Assembly (NCBI RefSeq): GCF_002028425.1
Contig: NZ_CP020042.1
Location: 1,116,001 to 1,180,000, forward strand
Length of the DNA: 64,000 bases
Source: Streptomyces katrae
Lineage (GTDB): Bacteria; Actinomycetota; Actinomycetes; Streptomycetales; Streptomycetaceae
Reading direction: 5' to 3'
Each line of letters opens with the position of its first letter. The stretch's first letter is position 1. Shown here one piece after another: positions 9,927 through 17,001 of this stretch. The notes under the pieces were generated by a model that saw only the letters and a program-made list of their open reading frames with translations, was not told where the DNA came from and ran no database searches. The translations under genes were made by a program, and so were the position numbers.

Positions 9927-12449
9927 GTGACCCTCATTGATCAGCTCCCGCCGACCGCCGACCCCGATGCCCTCTTCGAGGCTTTCTCCTCGTGGGCGGA
10001 GGACCAGGGCATCACCCTGTACCCGGCGCAGGAGGAGGCGCTGATCGAGGTCGTCTCGGGCGCGAACGTGATCCTTTCGACCCCGACCGGCTCCGGCAAG
10101 AGCCTCGTGGCGGCGGGTGCGCACTTCACCGCGCTGGCCCAGGACAAGGTCACCTTCTACACCGCCCCGATCAAGGCGCTGGTGTCGGAGAAGTTCTTCG
10201 ACCTGTGCAAGCTCTTCGGCACCGAGAACGTCGGCATGCTCACCGGCGATGCCTCGGTGAACGCGGACGCCCCGGTGATCTGCTGCACCGCCGAGGTGCT
10301 GGCCTCCATCGCCCTGCGCGACGGCAAGTACGCCGACATCGGCCAGGTCGTGATGGACGAGTTCCACTTCTATGCGGAGCCGGACCGCGGCTGGGCCTGG
10401 CAGATCCCGCTGCTGGAGCTGCCGCAGGCGCAGTTCGTCCTGATGTCGGCGACGCTCGGCGACGTGAAGCGGTTCGAGGAGGACCTGACCCGGCGCACCG
10501 GCCGGCCGACCTCGGTGGTCCGCTCCGCGACCCGGCCCGTGCCGCTGTCGTACGAGTACGTGACCACGCCGATCACCGACACCATCACCGAGCTGCTGGA
10601 GACCCGGCAGGCGCCGGTCTACATCGTGCACTTCACGCAGGCCCAGGCGGTCGAGCGGGCGCAGTCGCTGATGAGCATCAACATGTGCACCCGCGAGGAG
10701 AAGGACAAGATCGCGGAGCTGATCGGCAACTTCCGTTTCACCACGAAGTTCGGCCAGAACCTCTCCCGCTACGTCCGCCACGGGATCGGCGTGCACCACG
10801 CGGGCATGCTGCCCAAGTACCGGCGGCTGGTGGAGAAGCTGGCCCAGGCCGGCCTCCTGAAGGTGATCTGCGGTACCGACACCCTCGGCGTCGGCGTCAA
10901 CGTCCCCATCCGCACGGTGCTGTTCACCGCGCTCACCAAGTACGACGGCAACCGCGTGCGCACGCTGCGGGCCCGCGAGTTCCACCAGATCGCCGGCCGC
11001 GCGGGCCGCGCGGGCTTCGACACGGCCGGGTTCGTGGTCGCGCAGGCGCCGGAACACGTCATCGAGAACGAGAAGGCCCTCGCGAAGGCCGGCGACGACC
11101 CGAAGAAGCGCCGCAAGGTGGTCCGGAAGAAGGCTCCCGAAGGCTTCGTCGCCTGGTCGGACACCACTTTCGAGAAGCTGATCGCCGCCGATCCGGAACC
11201 GCTGACCTCCCGCTTCAAGGTCACCAACATCATGCTGCTGTCGGTGATCGCCCGTCCGGGCGACGCCTTCCAGGCGATGCGCAGCCTGCTGGAGGACAAC
11301 CACGAGCCGCGCAAGGCGCAGCTGCGGCACATCCGCCGGGCCATCGCGATCTACCGGTCGCTGCTGGACGGCGGTGTCGTGGAGAAGCTGGACACCCCGG
11401 ACGCCGAGGGCCGCACCATCCGGCTGACCGTCGACCTCCAGCAGGACTTCGCGCTGAACCAGCCGCTGTCCACCTTCGCACTGGCCTCCTTCGACCTGCT
11501 GGACCCGGAGTCCCCGTCCTACGCGCTGGACATGGTCTCGGTCGTGGAGTCCACGCTGGACGACCCGCGCCAGATCCTCGCGGCCCAGCAGAACAAGGAG
11601 CGCGGCATCGCCGTCGGCGCGATGAAGGCGGACGGGATCGAGTACGAGGAGCGGATGGAGCGGCTCCAGGAGGTCAGCTATCCCAAGCCGCTGGAGGAGC
11701 TGCTGGTCCACGCCTACGACGTGTACAGCAAGAGCCACCCCTGGGTCCGCGACCACCCCGTCTCCCCGAAGTCGATCATCCGCGACATGTACGAGCGGGC
11801 GATGACCTTCACCGAGTTCACCTCCTTCTACGAGCTGGCCCGCACCGAGGGCATCGTGCTGCGATACCTGGCCGGCGCGTACAAGGCCCTCGACCACACC
11901 ATTCCCGACGACCTGAAGTCGGAAGACCTGGAGGACCTGATCGCCTGGCTGGGCGAGCTGGTCCGGCAGGTGGACTCCAGCCTGCTCGACGAGTGGGAGC
12001 AGCTGGCGAACCCGGAGGTGGAGACGGCGGAACAGGCCCAGGAGAAGGCCGACCAGGTCAAGCCGGTCACGGCCAACGCCCGCGCCTTCCGCGTGCTGGT
12101 CCGCAACGCGATGTTCCGCCGGGTGGAGCTGGCGGCCCTGGACCACGTCGACCAGCTGGGCGAGCTGGACGCCGACTCCGGCTGGGACGCCGACGCCTGG
12201 GGCGAGGCCATGGATGGGTACTGGGACGAGTACGACGACCTGGGCACCGGCCCCGACGCGCGCGGCCCCAAGCTCCTGCAGATCGAGGAGGACCCGGCGC
12301 ACGGCCTGTGGCGCGTCCGCCAGACCTTCGCCGACCCGAACGGCGACCATGGCTGGGGCATCAGCGCCGAGGTCGACCTCGCCGCGTCCGACGAGGAGGG
12401 CCGGGCCGTCATCCGGGTCACCTCGGTCGGCGAGCTCGGCTCGCTCTGA
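9927..12449 (+). CDS. DEAD/DEAH-box helicase with DUF3516 C-terminal region
   Basis: An 840-aa superfamily 2 helicase. The GTG at 9927 is chosen because the upstream open frame is antisense to the YdjM-like gene and the protein then begins MTLIDQLPPTADP. Motif I is STPTGSGKSL (near residue 51). Motif II reads DEFHFY, a DExH variant with Phe. Motif III is SATLGD, and motif VI is HQIAGRAGRAG. The remaining 450 residues match the actinobacterial DUF3516 region. The motif VI form resembles Ski2/Mtr4-type helicases, so RNA unwinding or RNA turnover is plausible. It is monocistronic, with a hairpin right after the stop. Confidence 0.93.
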   Translation: MTLIDQLPPTADPDALFEAFSSWAEDQGITLYPAQEEALIEVVSGANVILSTPTGSGKSLVAAGAHFTALAQDKVTFYTAPIKALVSEKFFDLCKLFGTENVGMLTGDASVNADAPVICCTAEVLASIALRDGKYADIGQVVMDEFHFYAEPDRGWAWQIPLLELPQAQFVLMSATLGDVKRFEEDLTRRTGRPTSVVRSATRPVPLSYEYVTTPITDTITELLETRQAPVYIVHFTQAQAVERAQSLMSINMCTREEKDKIAELIGNFRFTTKFGQNLSRYVRHGIGVHHAGMLPKYRRLVEKLAQAGLLKVICGTDTLGVGVNVPIRTVLFTALTKYDGNRVRTLRAREFHQIAGRAGRAGFDTAGFVVAQAPEHVIENEKALAKAGDDPKKRRKVVRKKAPEGFVAWSDTTFEKLIAADPEPLTSRFKVTNIMLLSVIARPGDAFQAMRSLLEDNHEPRKAQLRHIRRAIAIYRSLLDGGVVEKLDTPDAEGRTIRLTVDLQQDFALNQPLSTFALASFDLLDPESPSYALDMVSVVESTLDDPRQILAAQQNKERGIAVGAMKADGIEYEERMERLQEVSYPKPLEELLVHAYDVYSKSHPWVRDHPVSPKSIIRDMYERAMTFTEFTSFYELARTEGIVLRYLAGAYKALDHTIPDDLKSEDLEDLIAWLGELVRQVDSSLLDEWEQLANPEVETAEQAQEKADQVKPVTANARAFRVLVRNAMFRRVELAALDHVDQLGELDADSGWDADAWGEAMDGYWDEYDDLGTGPDARGPKLLQIEEDPAHGLWRVRQTFADPNGDHGWGISAEVDLAASDEEGRAVIRVTSVGELGSL

Positions 12450-12451
12450 CC

Positions 12452-12474
12452 TCCCCCGGACCCCGTCCGGGGGA
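12452..12474. terminator. Hairpin terminator after the helicase gene
   Basis: Perfect 10-bp arms TCCCCCGGAC and GTCCGGGGGA around a CCC loop, 3 bp after the helicase stop. Confidence 0.65.
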
Positions 12475-12555
12475 AGCCCCGACCCGCACGCCACCCGGCC
12501 GGGCGGCCCCGCCCGGCCCGCCGGCACCGCCGGACACGACAGTGGAGAGCCCCTG

Positions 12556-13458
12556 ATGACGAACCCCGCCGAGAGACTGGTCGATCTGCTCGACCTGGAG
12601 CAGATCGAGGTCAACATCTTCCGGGGGGCCAGCCCCCAGGAATCCCTCCAGCGCGTGTTCGGCGGGCAGGTCGCCGGCCAGGCGCTGGTCGCGGCAGGCC
12701 GGACCACCGAGGGCGACCGCCCCGTCCACTCCCTCCACGCGTACTTCCTGCGCCCGGGGATTCCCGGGGTGCCCATCGTGTACCAGGTGGAACGGGTGCG
12801 TGACGGGCGCTCCTTCACCACGCGCCGGGTCACCGCCGTCCAGCAGGGCAAGACCATCTTCAACCTGACCGCCTCCTTCCATCACCCGGAGGAGGGCAGC
12901 ATCGAGCACCAGCTGCCTCCCCGCCTCGACTTCCCGCACCCGGACGCGCTCCCGAAGGTCGCGGACGAGATCCGCGAGCACCTGGGCGCACTGCCCGAGG
13001 CCCTGGAGCGGATGGCCCGCCGCCAGCCCTTCGACATCCGGTACGTGGACCGGCTCCGCTGGACCCCGCAGGAGCTCAAGGACGCCGATCCGCGCAGCGC
13101 GGTGTGGATGCGGGCGGTCGGCCCCCTGGGCGACGACCCGCTCGTGCACACCTGCGCCCTCACCTACGCCAGTGACATGACCCTCCTCGACGCCGTGCGC
13201 ATCCCCGTGGAGCCGCTGTGGGGCATGCGCGGTTTCGACATGGCCTCCCTGGACCACGCCATGTGGTTCCACCGGCCGTTCCGGGCGGACGAGTGGTTCC
13301 TGTACGACCAGGAGTCACCCATCGCACACGGCGGCCGGGGCCTGGCCCGCGGCCGGATCTACGACCTGGAGGGCAGGCTGCTGGTCTCCGTGGTCCAGGA
13401 GGGCCTCTTCCGTCCGTACCCCGCGGAGAAGGCACGACCGGCCGTGTCCCCCCAGTAG
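12556..13458 (+). CDS. tesB: Acyl-CoA thioesterase II
   Basis: A 300-aa double-hotdog thioesterase, close to the usual 285-290 aa. It hydrolyses acyl-CoA to free fatty acid and CoA. N-terminal hotdog features VFGGQVAGQALVAA and VHSLHAYFLRPG are present. In the C-terminal hotdog the expected catalytic Asp (SLDHAMWFHRPF), Ser/Thr (DQESPIAHGGRGL) and Gln (VSVVQEGL) are all seen. The ATG at 12556 follows GAGAGCCCCTG. It has its own cistron after the helicase terminator. Confidence 0.94.
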   Translation: MTNPAERLVDLLDLEQIEVNIFRGASPQESLQRVFGGQVAGQALVAAGRTTEGDRPVHSLHAYFLRPGIPGVPIVYQVERVRDGRSFTTRRVTAVQQGKTIFNLTASFHHPEEGSIEHQLPPRLDFPHPDALPKVADEIREHLGALPEALERMARRQPFDIRYVDRLRWTPQELKDADPRSAVWMRAVGPLGDDPLVHTCALTYASDMTLLDAVRIPVEPLWGMRGFDMASLDHAMWFHRPFRADEWFLYDQESPIAHGGRGLARGRIYDLEGRLLVSVVQEGLFRPYPAEKARPAVSPQ

Positions 13459-13518
13459 GCCGGCGCGGCCCGGCCCTCCTCACCCCTCCCCTCCCGTACC
13501 GAAGAACTGAGCTCACCC

Positions 13519-13920
13519 ATGACCAGCCCGGTCCTCCCCTGCCCCTGCGGGCTGCCCGCCGCCTACCCGGCCTGCTGCGGCCGCTTCCACTCGGGCGCCC
13601 GGCAGGCGCCGACCGCCGAACTGCTGATGCGCTCACGCTTCAGCGCCTTCGCTCTCGGCGACACCGCCTACCTGCTGCGGTCCTGGCACCCCTCGACCCG
13701 CCCCGCCCGGCTCGACCTCGATCCGGACCAGCGCTGGGAGCGGCTGGAAATCCTCGCGACCGAGCGCGGCGGGATCTTCGAGACCGAGGGCTCGGTGGAG
13801 TTCCGCGCCCACTACCGAGAGGGCGGCCACACGGGATCGCTGCACGAGCACAGCGCCTTCTCCCGGGAAGCCGGCGCCTGGGTCTACGTCGGCCCCCTCT
13901 CCCCCGTCGAGTTCGACTGA
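13519..13920 (+). CDS. YchJ family (UPF0225) protein
   Basis: A 133-aa protein of the YchJ/UPF0225 family. The N-terminal SEC-C-like zinc motif PCPCGLPAAYPACCGRFH is followed by the conserved ELLMRSRFSAFALGDTAYLLRSWH. The rest is an NTF2-like fold (WERLEILAT, VEFRAHYREGG, HEHSAFSREAGAWVYV). The molecular role of the family is not established. Its 3' end overlaps the convergent DUF6397 gene by 37 bp. Confidence 0.92.
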   Translation: MTSPVLPCPCGLPAAYPACCGRFHSGARQAPTAELLMRSRFSAFALGDTAYLLRSWHPSTRPARLDLDPDQRWERLEILATERGGIFETEGSVEFRAHYREGGHTGSLHEHSAFSREAGAWVYVGPLSPVEFD

Positions 13921-14708
13921 CCCCGCGCCCCGCTCAGGGCGAACTCCAGGCTGGCACGGTACCGGCCGGCCTCTTCGGGCTGGTCCGCCAGCAGCAGGGG
14001 CCGGGCCACCGCCGCGGCCGCCGGGACCTGCGGGTGACCGTAGGGCGGGGGCGGCGCGAGCGCCGCGAGCACGATGCGCTCCGCCGGGTCGGGAACGGCG
14101 GCCAGCACCTCCTCCTCCGGGAGCACGGAGGCCAGCACGGCCGCCCGCTCCCAGGGATCGGCGGTCCGTCTCAGCAGCAGTCCCACATGCCGCTCCCGCC
14201 ACCTGCGCGGGCGAAGGTCCGCTCCGGCGGCCACCAGTTCCCGGTCCTGGGGCGGTGCGGCCCCGCTCAGCAGCCCGGGCTCCCGGGCGGCGAACTCCCG
14301 CAGCTCGGCCGCCAGGTAAAGCCAGACGAGGGCCCGGTAGCGGTTGACCCGGTAGCCGACGGGGCTGAGGTGCCCGCACCGGGCGAGCCGGGTGAACCGG
14401 GTCGGCCCGGTCCCGAGCACCCGGGCCCCGTGGTCCGCGCCCGCCACCGTCTCGACCTGCGCCCGGAGCGCATCCGGATGTCCCCGCCGCGCCTTGACCC
14501 GCTCCAGCTCGGCCCTGGCGAAACGGGCGGCACCGCCCGCGGCCCGGGGACCGGGGCGCACCAGCCCGAGCTGGACGGCCCGGGCGAACTCTCCCCGCCC
14601 CAGGCCCAGTTCCACCGCGGCCCGGGCCCCGCCGAGCAGCGGCTCCGGCCGCGCGTCCTCCCGTAGAGCCGCCCCGACGGGCGCGCACTGCCTCGCTTCC
14701 ACCTTCAT
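13884..14708 (-). CDS. DUF6397 family protein
   Basis: A 274-aa soluble protein of unknown function. The pattern GEFARAVQLGLVRP, then RFTRLARCGHLSPV with VNRYRALVWLYLAAELREF, fits the Streptomyces family DUF6397. The early part resembles a helix-turn-helix or excisionase-like fold, so DNA binding is possible but unproven. The ATG at 14708 is chosen because GGGGAGG stands 6-12 bases upstream of it. The gene is convergent with and overlaps the YchJ gene. Confidence 0.75.
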   Translation of the reverse strand: MKVEARQCAPVGAALREDARPEPLLGGARAAVELGLGRGEFARAVQLGLVRPGPRAAGGAARFARAELERVKARRGHPDALRAQVETVAGADHGARVLGTGPTRFTRLARCGHLSPVGYRVNRYRALVWLYLAAELREFAAREPGLLSGAAPPQDRELVAAGADLRPRRWRERHVGLLLRRTADPWERAAVLASVLPEEEVLAAVPDPAERIVLAALAPPPPYGHPQVPAAAAVARPLLLADQPEEAGRYRASLEFALSGARGQSNSTGERGPT

Positions 14709-14821
14709 CACGGTCCTCCCCCACGACTGGCGACCGCCCATGGCGATCACTCTGTGTGAAGACCGTAACCGAGCGCTACGACGTCGCGCCGGGCCTGTGG
14801 ACAACTCTCGTCATGCGCCGC

Positions 14822-15220
14822 TCAACCCCCGGTGATCCGGCGCTCCGCCACTCCCAGGTGCTCTCCCACCCGGTTCACCAGCAGCGTCATCTCGTACGCA
14901 ACCTGCACGATGTCAGCCTCGGCGGCGCTCAGCGCGCACAGGCTGCTGCCCGAGCCCGCCGCCACCACGAAGAGGAAACCCTCGTCGTACTCGACCATCG
15001 TCTGGCGCACCTCACCCGCCCGGAAGTGCCGCCCCGACCCCTTCGCCAGGCTCTGCAGCCCCGCCGCTACCGCTGCGAGGTGTTCGGAGTCCTCCCGCGC
15101 CAGGCCCGCGCTCGCCGCCGTCACCAGCCCGTCGTTCGACAGCACCACCGCGTGGCGGACCTGCGGGACCCTGCGCGTCAGATCGTCCAGCAACCAGTCG
15201 AGCTGCTTGTCCAGTGCCAT
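14822..15220 (-). CDS. Roadblock/LC7 domain protein (extra conservon-type member)
   Basis: A 132-aa roadblock/LC7 protein, the fold that binds small Ras-like GTPases. It begins MALDKQLDWLLDDLTRRVPQ and contains the conserved VLSNDGLV, EHLAAVAAGLQSLAKG and FLFVVAAGSGSSL segments. It is clearly paralogous to the roadblock gene at 16552-17001 (shared WLLD, RHAVxLSNDGL, FHAG/FRAGEVRQT). The ATG at 15220 follows GGGGAGGGG. It lies beyond the conservon GTPase on the same strand, with a decayed opposite-strand gene in between, so it probably serves the same GTPase. Confidence 0.9.
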   Translation of the reverse strand: MALDKQLDWLLDDLTRRVPQVRHAVVLSNDGLVTAASAGLAREDSEHLAAVAAGLQSLAKGSGRHFRAGEVRQTMVEYDEGFLFVVAAGSGSSLCALSAAEADIVQVAYEMTLLVNRVGEHLGVAERRITGG

Positions 15221-15324
15221 TTCCAGCCCCTCCCCGTTGACCCGGCCGACGTGGCCGCGCCCTCCCCGCGTGGTCCTGCCGCAAGCCTTCCCCACCAGGG
15301 GCTTTCCGGCAAGGAGATGGACGC

Positions 15325-15498
15325 ATGGCACGGAAGATGACTCAAGAGGAATGGCGGGCGTCCCTCCGGCCCCCGTCCGCCGCCGGGAAGCCACCCCGGG
15401 CGGACGCGGACGGAAGCCCGCACATCGCTCCCATCCGGTCCCTTCCCGACAGCGGCCACACCGTGCCCACCACCGGCGGTGACACCGTCAAGAGCCGG
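15325..15498 (+). pseudogene. Remnant of a PPOX-class F420-dependent oxidoreductase
   Basis: From an ATG with AAGGAG upstream, 58 codons align by eye with the N-terminus of PPOX-class F420-dependent enzymes: MARKMTQEEWRA, then GKPP.ADADGSPHIAPI (normally GKLATVRADGSPHVAPI) and TTGGDTVKSR (normally TTGxDTVKGR). The expected WF after API is replaced by RS. The remaining two thirds of the gene are absent; the open frame runs on antisense into the conservon GTPase gene. It is a truncated relic. Confidence 0.7.
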
Positions 15499-15509
15499 AT
15501 TCCGGCCCT

Positions 15510-16157
15510 TCACACGGAACCGGCCTGCGGGCCCACCGAGTCCAGCAGCCGGGCGGTGTGCACCCGTCCCGCGTACTCCACCAGCCGGATCAGCACTTCC
15601 TTCCCCGAATCCCGGTCCCGCGCGTCACACAGCACCACCGGCGTGCCCTGCTCTAGGTCCAGCGCCCGCGCGACCTCGTCCGCCCCGTAACGCCTGGCGT
15701 CGGTGAAGCAGTTGACGGCGACCACGAAGGGGATCCGGCGGTGCTCGAAGTAGTCCACCGCCGGGAAGCAGTCCTCCAGCCGCCGGGTGTCGGCGAGCAC
15801 CACTGCCCCGAGCGCCCCCTGCGAGAGCTCGTCCCACAGGAACCAGAAGCGGTCCTGGCCCGGCGTCCCGAACAGGTACAGCGACAGCCCGGCCCGGATG
15901 GTGATCCGCCCGAAGTCCATGGCCACGGTGGTGGTCGTCTTCCGGTCCACCCCGCCGGTGTCGTCGACCAGTTCACCCGCCTCGCTGAGCAGCTCCTCCG
16001 TACGCAGCGGACGGATCTCGCTGACCGCGCCCACCAGCGTGGTCTTGCCCACCCCGAACCCGCCCGCCACCAGGATCTTCAACGCCAGCGCGGCCAGGTC
16101 CCCGTCGCCCGCGGGATCCCGCTTCTGCGCCGGTCCGTTGTCGTGCAGTCCCCTCAC
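15510..16157 (-). CDS. cvnD: Conservon GTP-binding protein (CvnD)
   Basis: A 215-aa Ras-like GTPase, fourth gene of a conservon. The P-loop is GGFGVGKTT (near residue 33). A switch region follows (DRKTTTTVAMDFGRI), then the G3-like LFGTPGQDRFWF and a base-recognition region at VAVNCFTD (an N-C-F variant of NKxD). The GTG start at 16157 overlaps the DUF742 stop as GTGA, indicating translational coupling. It is expected to cycle at the membrane with the roadblock protein and the sensor kinase. The conservon's input signal is unknown. Confidence 0.92.
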   Translation of the reverse strand: MRGLHDNGPAQKRDPAGDGDLAALALKILVAGGFGVGKTTLVGAVSEIRPLRTEELLSEAGELVDDTGGVDRKTTTTVAMDFGRITIRAGLSLYLFGTPGQDRFWFLWDELSQGALGAVVLADTRRLEDCFPAVDYFEHRRIPFVVAVNCFTDARRYGADEVARALDLEQGTPVVLCDARDRDSGKEVLIRLVEYAGRVHTARLLDSVGPQAGSV

Positions 16158-16555
16158 AGCGCCCTCAATCCCTCGATGACTTCCCGCAGAATCCGCAGTT
16201 CCGGCAACCGGGCGGGCGGCACCGGACGGCTGACCTTCACGTGCCCCGCCTCGAGCAGGTCCCCCAGCAGCACCCGCACCACGCCCACCGGAAGGTCCGC
16301 CTCGGCGGCGAGCTCCGCGACCGACTGGGTCTCGGCGCGGCAGAGCCCCAGCAGGGCCCGGTGTTCGGGCTCCAGCAGCGACTCGTCCCCCGCCCCCGCG
16401 CCCCCGGGACCGACCGCGACGAGGGCGATCAGGTCGAAGCGGACCCCGTGGGGCCCCGGTTTCGTCCGCCCTCCCGTCATGGCGTACGGGCGGACCAGGG
16501 GACCCGCCTCGCCGTCGTACCACCGGCCGTCCATGTTCCGGCCCACCGCTCTCAC
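16154..16555 (-). CDS. cvnC: Conservon DUF742 protein (CvnC)
   Basis: A 133-aa DUF742 protein. The family signatures WYDGEAGPLVRPYAMTGGRT and the winged-helix-like AELAAEADLPVGVVRVLLGDL are present. The C-terminal half looks like a helix-turn-helix, so DNA or partner binding is possible. Both ends are coupled: the GTG at 16555 overlaps the roadblock stop and its TGA overlaps the GTPase start, each as GTGA. That coupling fixes the start despite an in-frame ATG seven codons later. Confidence 0.92.
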   Translation of the reverse strand: MRAVGRNMDGRWYDGEAGPLVRPYAMTGGRTKPGPHGVRFDLIALVAVGPGGAGAGDESLLEPEHRALLGLCRAETQSVAELAAEADLPVGVVRVLLGDLLEAGHVKVSRPVPPARLPELRILREVIEGLRAL

Positions 16556-17001
16556 CCGGCGGCCGGCGGGTGGGAGGCCGCGAACCGGGGCGGGGTGTAG
16601 AGGTGTTCGCCGACCCGCTTGACCAGGCGGGCCATCTCGTAGGCGATCAGGCCGATGTCCGCGCCGGCGGTGCTGAGCACGGCCAGACAGGACCCGTCCC
16701 CGGCGGCCGCGACGAAGAGGAACCCCCCGTCCATCTCCACCAGGGTCTGGCGCACGCCCCCGGCGTGGAAGTGCCGGCCCGCGCCCTTGGCCAGGCTGTG
16801 GAAGCCGGAGGCGACGGCGGCCAGGTGCTCGGCGTCCGCCCGGCTCAGCGCGCTGGAGGAGCCGACCGCGAGCCCGTCGTTGGACAGGAGCACCGCGTGC
16901 CGGACCTCGCGGACCCGTCTGACCAGCTCGTCGAGCAGCCAGTCCGGCTCCCCGCTCCGGCGGACGCCTTCGGGGCCCGCCCTGTGGTGTTCGATCATCA
17001 C
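16552..17001 (-). CDS. cvnB: Conservon roadblock/LC7 protein (CvnB)
   Basis: A 149-aa roadblock/LC7 protein with PDWLLDELVRRVREVRHAVL, LSNDGLAVGSSSAL, EHLAAVASGFHSLAKGAG and FLFVAAAGDGSCLAVL. It is likely the modulator (GAP-like or scaffold) of the downstream GTPase. The GTG at 17001 is preferred over the ATG at 16998 because it overlaps the kinase stop as GTGA, the same coupling used through the whole operon. Confidence 0.92.
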   Translation of the reverse strand: MMIEHHRAGPEGVRRSGEPDWLLDELVRRVREVRHAVLLSNDGLAVGSSSALSRADAEHLAAVASGFHSLAKGAGRHFHAGGVRQTLVEMDGGFLFVAAAGDGSCLAVLSTAGADIGLIAYEMARLVKRVGEHLYTPPRFAASHPPAAG

